Assembly (NCBI RefSeq): GCF_001557215.1
Contig: NZ_LSJM01000397.1
Location: 1 to 11,577 of the forward strand
Direction of reading: 5' to 3'
Origin: Sphingomonas sp. CCH9-E2
Lineage (GTDB): Bacteria; Pseudomonadota; Alphaproteobacteria; Sphingomonadales; Sphingomonadaceae
Length of the DNA stretch: 11,577 nucleotides
Made by a program: the position numbers and the translations under genes. Shown piece after piece: positions 5,379-11,577 of the stretch; the stretch's first letter is position 1; each line of letters opens with the position of its first letter. Below the pieces are notes generated by a model. It was not told the DNA's origin. It did no database searches and saw only the letters and a program-made list of their open reading frames with translations.

Positions 5379-6687
5379 GCAAATCCAGCACCGCCACCGT
5401 CATCGCCGTCGTCCCCAGCGTCACCGACGGCTTCGGCTCGACCTTGAAGAAGGGCGAATGGTGCGCGGGCAGCGTCTTCTCGCCGCGCTTGGCCGCGTCC
5501 AGCTCGGCCTGCGGCGTCCCGCCGACCACGAAATAGGCGCCCGGCACACCCAATTTCTGCTCGATGAAATAGGCGAAATCCTCCGCCCCCATGCTCTCGC
5601 GCGATTCGGTCTTGAGGATGTCCTTGCCAAACGCCCTGGTGAACGCCCCGCGCACCCGCGCGGTCAGTGCCGGATCGTTGAGCGTCACCGGCGTTGACTC
5701 GAACCCGACCCGCACCTGCGGCAGCTTGTCCTCGGGCAGGCCGTTCATCCGCCCGACATTGGTCGCGATCCGCTTGATCCCGTCGAGCAGCTTCTTGCGC
5801 GTCTCCTCGTCATCCGACCGCACGGTCAGCTGCAGCTCGGCCTTGTCGCTGATGATGTTGTGCTTGAACCCCGAATGGAACGACCCGACCGTGACCACGC
5901 CGGGCTTGAGCGGCGCGATCTCGCGGCTCACCAGCGTCTGCAGCGCCATCACGATCTGCGCGCCCATCACGATCGGGTCCTTGCCCATATGCGGCGCGGC
6001 GCCATGCGTGCCGACGCCAAAAATCGTGATGTCGACGCTGTCCGACGAGGACGAGCTGATCCCCGGCTCCAGGCCGATCTTGCCGGTCGGAAAGCCCGAT
6101 GTGACATGGAACGCCACCGCATAATCGGGCTTGGGGAAGCGGGTGTAGAGCCCGTCCTCCATCATCTTGCGCGCGCCGCCAATCCGCTCCTCGGCCGGCT
6201 GCACGACGAACACCACGGTGCCCTTCCACCGGCTCTTCAGCTTCGCCAGCTGCCGGGCGGTGCCGATCATCGACGTGATGTGCACGTCATGCCCGCACGC
6301 ATGCATCACCGGCTTCACCACGCCGTCGATATCCTCCTGCGTTACGCTCGACGCATAGGGCAGGCCGCTATCCTCCTTCAGCGGCAGTCCGTCCATATCG
6401 GCGCGCAGCAGGATCGTCGGGCCAGCGCCATTCTTCATGACGCCCACCACGCCGGTCCCGCCGACCCCCTCGGTCACCTCGATCCCGCCCACCGCGCGCA
6501 GCTCCCGCGCCATGATCGCGGCGGTGCGACTTTCCTTGTACGACAGTTCCGGGTTCTTGTGGAAATCGACGAACAACGCCTCGAGATGCGCCGCATAATC
6601 CGCTTCCACCGCCGGCGCGAAGTCCGGTTCGGCCAGCACGGGCGTGGCAAGCAGCGACGAAGCGAGCAGAGCGGTGAGCAGGCGCAT
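5368..6687 (-). CDS. Exported M20-family metallo-amidohydrolase
   Basis: A 439-residue hydrolase of the M20 peptidase/amidohydrolase family (hippurate, N-acyl-amino-acid and IAA-conjugate hydrolases), cleaving an amide bond with a two-metal centre. Metal-ligand motifs are complete: HACGHD (C131, H133), PAEE (E166-E167), AFH (H194) and HHSPFF (H409-H410). ADMDGLP (from about residue 96) and the family dimerisation insert (THGAAPHMGKDP) are also present. The N-terminus MRLLTALLASSLLATPVLA followed by EP is a Sec signal peptide, predicting a periplasmic enzyme; many relatives are cytoplasmic. The start ATG at 6687 has GGGGA upstream; an in-frame TTG four codons earlier (6699) is less likely. It is divergent from uvrC and convergent with the DUF202 gene, so probably a single-gene transcript. 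The substrate cannot be told from sequence. Confidence 0.92.
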   Translation of the reverse strand: MRLLTALLASSLLATPVLAEPDFAPAVEADYAAHLEALFVDFHKNPELSYKESRTAAIMARELRAVGGIEVTEGVGGTGVVGVMKNGAGPTILLRADMDGLPLKEDSGLPYASSVTQEDIDGVVKPVMHACGHDVHITSMIGTARQLAKLKSRWKGTVVFVVQPAEERIGGARKMMEDGLYTRFPKPDYAVAFHVTSGFPTGKIGLEPGISSSSSDSVDITIFGVGTHGAAPHMGKDPIVMGAQIVMALQTLVSREIAPLKPGVVTVGSFHSGFKHNIISDKAELQLTVRSDDEETRKKLLDGIKRIATNVGRMNGLPEDKLPQVRVGFESTPVTLNDPALTARVRGAFTRAFGKDILKTESRESMGAEDFAYFIEQKLGVPGAYFVVGGTPQAELDAAKRGEKTLPAHHSPFFKVEPKPSVTLGTTAMTVAVLDLLRR

Positions 6688-6762
6688 GATGTTCCCCAAA
6701 ATCCGATCGCGTCAGGCTATCAGATGGAAAGCGCGACGCAATCCGCCTACATGAGCGCGACG

Positions 6763-8679
6763 ATGTCCGACCCCAATTCCCCCAACCGCTTCAACGAAGA
6801 GTCCGCCACCTATGCCGTGCGCGGGTCGGAGACGCCCGATCTCGACGCCGGCGTCGCGGCGATCCGCAACGTGCTCAAGACGCTCCCCGTCCGCCCCGGC
6901 GTCTATCGCATGCAGGATGCGCGCGGCGACGTGCTCTATGTCGGCAAGGCCCGCGCGCTCAAGAACCGCGTCGCCAACTATACGCAACCGGCGAAGCTCT
7001 CCAACCGCCTGCGCCGCATGATCGCGCAGACGCGGTCGATGACCGTGGTGACCACCAATAACGAGGCGGAGGCGCTCCTCCTCGAAGCACAGCTGATCAA
7101 GCGCTTCCGCCCGCCCTACAACGTCCTGCTGCGCGACGATAAGTCCTTCCCCTATATCCTCCTGCGCGGCGACCACGACTACCCCCGCGTTCAGCTGCAT
7201 CGCGGTGCGCGCCGGGCGAAGGGCGACTATTTCGGCCCGTTCGCGGGCGCGGGTCAGGTGCGCAAGACCCTCAACGCGCTCCAGAAGCTCTTCCTGTTGC
7301 GGTCGTGCACCGACAGCTTCTTCAACACCCGCGACCGCCCGTGCCTGCTCTATCAGATCCGCCGCTGCTCGGCCCCCTGCGTCGATCGCATCGACAAGGC
7401 CGGCTATGCGGAACTCGTCGCCGATTCCCGCGACTTCCTGATGGGCAAGTCGACCAGGGTTCAGGCGAAACTCGGCGAGCAGATGCAGGCCGCCGCCGAA
7501 AATCTCGACTTCGAACTCGCCGCGATCCTGCGCGACCGGCTGAAGGCGCTCACCTTCATCCAGGGCAGCCAAGCGATCAATGCGGAGGGGATCGGCGACG
7601 CCGACATCTTCGCCATGGCCGCCAAACAGGGCCAGATCGGCATCCAGGCCTTCTTCATCCGCGGCGGCCAGAATTGGGGCCACCGCGCCTTCTTCCCCGC
7701 GCACACCGCCGACGTGCCGGAGGATGAGGTGTTCACCCAGTTCCTCATGCAATTCTATGAGGAGGTGCCCCCGCCGCGCACCATCTTCGTCGACCGCAAC
7801 CTCGATGATCTCAAGCTCCTCTCCGAAGCGCTCGCCGAACGCGCCGGGCGCAAGGTCGCGATCGGCATGCCGCAGCGCGGCACCCGCCGCCGCCTGCTCG
7901 ATCAGGCCAAGCGCAACGCGATCGAGGCGCTCGACCGCCGCATGGCCGAATCGACGACTCAGGCAAGGATCCTGCGCGACATTGCTGATCTATTTGGTCT
8001 TCCCGAACCGCCCGACCGCATCGAAGTCTATGACAACAGCCATATTCAGGGCGCGCACGCCGTCGGCGCGATGATCGTCGCGGGGCCAGAGGGCTTCCGC
8101 ACCGGCCAGTATCGCAAGTTCAACATCAAGAGCGCCGCCACCAACGACGATTTCGCGATGATGCGCGAAGTCTTCACCCGCCGCTTCGCCCGCGCGCAGG
8201 AGGAAGACCCCGACCGCGACAAGGGCGTGTGGCCCGACCTCGTCCTGATCGACGGCGGCAAGGGCCAGCTCAGCGCCGCCCGCGCCGTGCTGGAGGAGCT
8301 GGGGATCGAGGATGTGTGCATGGTCGGCGTCGCCAAAGGCCCGCACCACGGCCGGGAGGGCCGCGAAGTCTTCCACCTGATGGACGGCAGCGAACGCATG
8401 CTCCCCGTCAACGCCCCAGCCTTGTTCCACATCCAGAAACTCCGCGACGAAGTCCACCGCTTCGCCATCGGCGCGCACCGGGCGAAGCGCGCCAAGGCCA
8501 TCGGCGCCAGCCCGCTCGACGACGTCCCCGGCATCGGCCCCGCGCGCAAGAAAGCCCTGCTGATGCACTTCGGCACGGCCAAGGCGGTGCGGGGGGCGAG
8601 TTTGGAGGATCTGCAGAAAGCGCCGGGGGTATCAGCGGCGGTGGCGCAGCAGGTCTACGACTTTTACCATTCTAGGTGA
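6763..8679 (+). CDS. uvrC: Excinuclease ABC subunit C
   Basis: UvrC (638 residues) makes both incisions around DNA lesions in nucleotide excision repair with UvrA/UvrB. The N-terminal GIY-YIG nuclease (about 43-125) shows GVYRM (Y48) and LYVGKA (Y59) for the 3' cut. Four cysteines C182, C194, C202 and C206 keep the C-X11-C-X7-C-X3-C spacing of the UvrC iron-sulphur site. The UVR motif that contacts UvrB lies at about 236-263. The RNase-H-like nuclease for the 5' cut has D424 (YDNSH), D497 (LIDGGKGQ) and H565 (RDEVH). Tandem helix-hairpin-helix motifs close the protein (about 584-633). The start is ambiguous: ATGs at 6724, 6751 and 6763 are in frame and none has a Shine-Dalgarno. I chose MSDPNSPNRFNEE because it resembles sphingomonad UvrC N-termini. 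Confidence 0.95.
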   Translation: MSDPNSPNRFNEESATYAVRGSETPDLDAGVAAIRNVLKTLPVRPGVYRMQDARGDVLYVGKARALKNRVANYTQPAKLSNRLRRMIAQTRSMTVVTTNNEAEALLLEAQLIKRFRPPYNVLLRDDKSFPYILLRGDHDYPRVQLHRGARRAKGDYFGPFAGAGQVRKTLNALQKLFLLRSCTDSFFNTRDRPCLLYQIRRCSAPCVDRIDKAGYAELVADSRDFLMGKSTRVQAKLGEQMQAAAENLDFELAAILRDRLKALTFIQGSQAINAEGIGDADIFAMAAKQGQIGIQAFFIRGGQNWGHRAFFPAHTADVPEDEVFTQFLMQFYEEVPPPRTIFVDRNLDDLKLLSEALAERAGRKVAIGMPQRGTRRRLLDQAKRNAIEALDRRMAESTTQARILRDIADLFGLPEPPDRIEVYDNSHIQGAHAVGAMIVAGPEGFRTGQYRKFNIKSAATNDDFAMMREVFTRRFARAQEEDPDRDKGVWPDLVLIDGGKGQLSAARAVLEELGIEDVCMVGVAKGPHHGREGREVFHLMDGSERMLPVNAPALFHIQKLRDEVHRFAIGAHRAKRAKAIGASPLDDVPGIGPARKKALLMHFGTAKAVRGASLEDLQKAPGVSAAVAQQVYDFYHSR

Positions 8680-8685
8680 TCGCGC

Positions 8686-8713
8686 TTGCTCCCGGACCGC
8701 GAGCCGTTAGGTT
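8686..8713 (+). promoter_or_regulatory. Possible promoter of the transglutaminase-TPR gene
   Basis: TTGCTC (8686-8691), a 16-base spacer and TAGGTT (8708-8713) form a weak -35/-10 pair between the uvrC stop and ATG 8739, with a leader of about 20 bases. Read-through from uvrC is the alternative. Judged by eye. Confidence 0.3.
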
Positions 8714-8738
8714 CGCGTGGAAACACCGGGGGTTAGCC

Positions 8739-11537
8739 ATGTTCCGTAAGTCCGCGTTCCTGGGCATTTTGCTCACCAGCGCCGCGCCCGCCTGGGCGGG
8801 TGACAAGCCACTCTATGCCGCCGCGCCCGGCTGGGTGAAGCCAGCGCCGCCAATCGACATGGCCAAGCTGGCGGATGACGCACCGGTCTTTCTCGTCCTC
8901 GATCACCAGCAGCGGTTCGCTGACGGACAGGTATGGCACTATATTGAGACAGCAACACGCATCGCTTCGCCGCAGATCCTGGCTCAGGCCGGAACGGTCC
9001 AGATGCCGTGGAACCCTGACCATGGCGATCTGATCGTCCACAGCGCCCAGATTCTGCGTGGCGGCGAGACGATCGATCTGCTCGCTGGGGGCAAGCAACT
9101 GTCGGTGCTGCGCCGCGAGCAAAGGCTGGAGCAGATGCAGCTCGACGGCTTGCTCACCGCGACCATGCCGGTCGAAGGGCTGCGGGTGGGCGATGTCCTG
9201 CGGCTGCGTTTTTCGACCACGCGCAAGGATCCGACATTGGCGGGCGAGGTGCAGGGCAGCCTCCCGCTGTTCGCGCAGCCGATGCAGGTCCGCTTCGGTC
9301 GCGCCCGACTGGTTTGGCCACAGGCGATGAAGGTCAATTGGCGCGCTTATGCCGATTGGGTGAAGCCCGGCCCGGTCGCGATTGCGGGCGGCGACCGCGA
9401 GCTGGAGATCGCGCTGCCGATCGCCAAGCCGCCCGAACTGCCGCGCGACGCACCCGCGCGGTTCCAGCCGATCCCGATTCTCGACGCGACCAGCTATGCC
9501 GATTGGAGCGCGGTCGCAAAGACCATGGCCCCGCTCTATGCGACCAAGGGGCTGATCGCGCCGGGCAGCGCGCTGGCAAAGGAAGTCGCGGCAATTGCGT
9601 CCGCCTCGCCCGATCCCCGCGCGCGGACTGCCGCCGCGTTGCAACTGGTGCAGGACAAGGTCCGGTACCTGTTCAACGGCATGGCCCAGGGCAATTATGT
9701 CCCGCAATCGCCCGCCGAAACCTGGTCGCTGCGCTATGGCGATTGCAAGGCGAAGACGCTGATCCTGCTCGCGATCCTGCATGAGCTGGGCGTGGAGGCA
9801 GAGGCGGTGCTGGTGCACAGCAGACTTGGCGACCTGGTTCCCTCGCGCTTGCCCATGCCGGCGGCATTCGACCATGTTATCGTACGCGCACAGATCGGCG
9901 GGGAGAGCCTGTGGCTCGACGGGACGTCGAGCGGCGACCGCATGGCCGATCTCGGCAACACGCCGCCCTTCCGCCACGCGCTTCCGCTGCGGGCTGAAGG
10001 GGCGGGGCTGATCGCGCTTCCGCTGCGCCCGCGCGCGCGGCCCGATATCGACGCAGAACTGGACCTCGACCAGACCGCCAGCATCCATCTGCCCGCGCCC
10101 TTCACGCTTAAGGTGACGATGCGCGGACAGGTGGTCCAGATGGTCCGCGGTGCCGCAGCCGCGCTGGGCAAGACAGAGACCGAGAAAATGATCGCGCAGC
10201 TGGTCGGCGAGTATGTCAACACCAGTACCTATACCCGGCGCGACCTCAGCTTCGACGACGCAGCGGGGACCGTGGTGGTGACAGCAGCGGGTGTCGCCTA
10301 TCCGGTCTGGGAGCGCGAGAGCGAGCGCTACAAGACGGGAATCGACAATGCGGTGGCGGCAATCGGGTTCGAACCCGATCGCAGTCGCCCGGCGTGGCGG
10401 GACCTGCCCGTCGCCACCGGCGAAGCGATGCACGCGCGCATCCGCACCAGCTATCGCCTTCCGGCGGGCGGTGCGGGTTTCGCCTTTGAAGGCGACGAGA
10501 AATTGCCCGAAAAGCTTGCGGGCCGCCTGGTCGTTCGCCGGGCCACCCTGGCTGGGAATGTCGTGACGGTCGACGACCGCACCATCGTGACCGGGGAGGA
10601 GATTGCCCCCGCCGATATCGGCGCGGCACGGCGCGAACTGGCGCAGGCCAAGACGCGGCTGCTGCGCGCAGTGGCGCCCGTCGGCTATCCGCAGCGCTGG
10701 CAGGACGTTGCCGCTGCGCGCAAGTCGGGCGGGCTGAAGAAAATCCAGGCGGTCTATGACCAGGCGGTCGCCGCCGATCCGTCCGACTCCGACGGCTATT
10801 TCAATCGCGCCTGGTATCACGATCGCGTCTTCGACAACGCCGCCGCAATCCGCGACCTCGACAAGGCGATCACGCTGTCGCCGACCGTCACCTCATATCT
10901 GCGGCGCGCGGACGCCCATCGGTCGGTGGGGCAGCTCGACAAGGCGATTGCCGATGCCGATGCCGCGGCCGAGCTGGACCCGGGTTCGGGCGAAGCGATC
11001 CGGACAGCGATCAGGCTGCGCGGCCAAAAGGGCGAGTATGACAAGGCGCTGGAAATGGCGCAGCTCCAGATTGACGCGGGCGGGAAGGAGAAACCGGGCT
11101 ATCTTGCGATCAAGGCCGACCTCCTCGCACAAAGCGGGCAGGCGGACGAGGCACTGGCCGTGCTGGATGCCGCGGTTGTGGCGCATCCCGGCAACGCGGC
11201 ATTGCTCAACGAGCGTTGCTGGCTGAAGGGAACACGAAAGTTGGCGCTCGACACCGCGCTGCGCGACTGTACCCGTGCGATCGAATTGATGGAGAATCCC
11301 GCGCCTGCGCTCGATAGCCGCGCGATGGTCTATTTCCGCCTCGGCCGCACCGACGAGGCGCTGAGCGACCTCAACGCCGCGCTCGACGCTCAGCCGGAAA
11401 TGACCGCCAGCCTCTTCATGCGCGGCGTGATCCGCAAGGCCCGCGGAGAGACTGGTTCGGAATCCGACCTTGTCGCCGCGCGGATGATGGATCCCCAGGT
11501 CGATACCCGCTTCGGCAAATGGGGGATCAAACCGTAA
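8739..11537 (+). CDS. Exported DUF3857-transglutaminase-TPR protein
   Basis: A 932-residue protein of unknown function. A Sec signal peptide (MFRKSAFLGILLTSAAPAWA, cut before GD) sends it to the periplasm or cell surface. A DUF3857 domain (about 55-230) comes first. A transglutaminase-like cysteine-peptidase core follows with an apparently intact triad: C336 in RYGDCKAKT, H379 in FDHVIV and D394 in LWLDGTSS. A beta-rich middle part (about 435-640) comes next. The C-terminal quarter (about 670-920) contains six or seven TPR helical repeats, for example YLRRADAHRSVGQLDKAI and DSRAMVYFRLGRTDEALS, suited to protein binding. ATG 8739 has a GGGGG stretch upstream and starts the signal peptide exactly; the longer reading from GTG 8676 overlaps uvrC. 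The residues fit a peptidase or acyl-transfer enzyme, but I cannot name a substrate. Confidence 0.88.
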   Translation: MFRKSAFLGILLTSAAPAWAGDKPLYAAAPGWVKPAPPIDMAKLADDAPVFLVLDHQQRFADGQVWHYIETATRIASPQILAQAGTVQMPWNPDHGDLIVHSAQILRGGETIDLLAGGKQLSVLRREQRLEQMQLDGLLTATMPVEGLRVGDVLRLRFSTTRKDPTLAGEVQGSLPLFAQPMQVRFGRARLVWPQAMKVNWRAYADWVKPGPVAIAGGDRELEIALPIAKPPELPRDAPARFQPIPILDATSYADWSAVAKTMAPLYATKGLIAPGSALAKEVAAIASASPDPRARTAAALQLVQDKVRYLFNGMAQGNYVPQSPAETWSLRYGDCKAKTLILLAILHELGVEAEAVLVHSRLGDLVPSRLPMPAAFDHVIVRAQIGGESLWLDGTSSGDRMADLGNTPPFRHALPLRAEGAGLIALPLRPRARPDIDAELDLDQTASIHLPAPFTLKVTMRGQVVQMVRGAAAALGKTETEKMIAQLVGEYVNTSTYTRRDLSFDDAAGTVVVTAAGVAYPVWERESERYKTGIDNAVAAIGFEPDRSRPAWRDLPVATGEAMHARIRTSYRLPAGGAGFAFEGDEKLPEKLAGRLVVRRATLAGNVVTVDDRTIVTGEEIAPADIGAARRELAQAKTRLLRAVAPVGYPQRWQDVAAARKSGGLKKIQAVYDQAVAADPSDSDGYFNRAWYHDRVFDNAAAIRDLDKAITLSPTVTSYLRRADAHRSVGQLDKAIADADAAAELDPGSGEAIRTAIRLRGQKGEYDKALEMAQLQIDAGGKEKPGYLAIKADLLAQSGQADEALAVLDAAVVAHPGNAALLNERCWLKGTRKLALDTALRDCTRAIELMENPAPALDSRAMVYFRLGRTDEALSDLNAALDAQPEMTASLFMRGVIRKARGETGSESDLVAARMMDPQVDTRFGKWGIKP

Positions 11538-11577
11538 CGCGTATAGCCCCTCCCGCAAGCGGGAGGGGCTATACGCG
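11538..11577. repeat. Perfect 19-bp-arm palindrome at the right edge
   Basis: The left arm 11538-11556 (CGCGTATAGCCCCTCCCGC) and the right arm 11559-11577 are exact reverse complements around two A's, starting at the base after the TPR gene stop codon. As RNA it would make a very stable hairpin able to end the transcript, but the window stops before a T-tract could be seen. The CCTCCCGCAAGCGGGAGG core resembles dispersed sphingomonad intergenic repeats and the dyad at 96-119. Confidence 0.75.

Noticed and set aside
5860..6762. 301-codon upstream extension of the uvrC frame
   Set aside because: It runs antisense through the M20 gene, is Arg/His-rich and has no similarity to UvrC; it is simply a frame lacking stop codons.
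8733..10820. 695-residue open frame on the minus strand across the TPR gene
   Set aside because: It mirrors the codon bias of the real plus-strand gene and has an Arg/Gly/His-rich composition with no domain.

Overview
The window looks like a chromosomal segment of an alphaproteobacterium, most likely a sphingomonad (Sphingomonas or a relative). The base composition is GC-rich. The membrane half of the ATP synthase is encoded as atpI-atpB-atpE-atpF'-atpF, apart from the F1 genes and with a duplicated, diverged b subunit, which is the alphaproteobacterial arrangement. CCTCCC-type inverted repeats of a kind common between sphingomonad genes occur at both window ends. The genus is inferred from gene order and protein flavour, not from a marker gene.

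Layout: bases 1-120 hold a cluster of inverted repeats and no gene. A plausible sigma-70-like promoter (148-176) precedes the F0 operon: atpI (249-566), atpB (600-1394), atpE (1436-1663), atpF' (1730-2221) and atpF (2214-2843). The operon has a strong hairpin after atpE, a duplicated Shine-Dalgarno block before atpF', and a textbook intrinsic terminator (2862-2895). Only 4 bases after the T-tract a CHASE3 hybrid histidine kinase begins (2900-4771); it has its own receiver domain but no neighbouring regulator. A small DUF202/YidH-like membrane protein follows (4986-5378). It converges with, and overlaps by 11 bases, a minus-strand gene for an exported M20 metallo-amidohydrolase (6687-5368). Divergent from that is uvrC (about 6763-8679), followed by an exported DUF3857-transglutaminase-TPR protein (8739-11537) and a perfect 19-bp-arm palindrome at the right edge.

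How the genes work together: the F0 genes build the proton-translocating sector (a, c-ring and a b/b' peripheral stalk) plus the assembly factor AtpI; F1 must be encoded elsewhere. UvrC is the dual-incision nuclease of nucleotide excision repair. The kinase, the DUF202 protein, the M20 hydrolase and the transglutaminase-TPR protein share no evident pathway and look like ordinary chromosomal neighbours. I see no CRISPR array, prophage, insertion sequence, tRNA or rRNA. No clearly new system is visible; the least understood parts are the transglutaminase-TPR protein, the orphan kinase abutting the atp terminator, and the RNA structures inside the atp operon.
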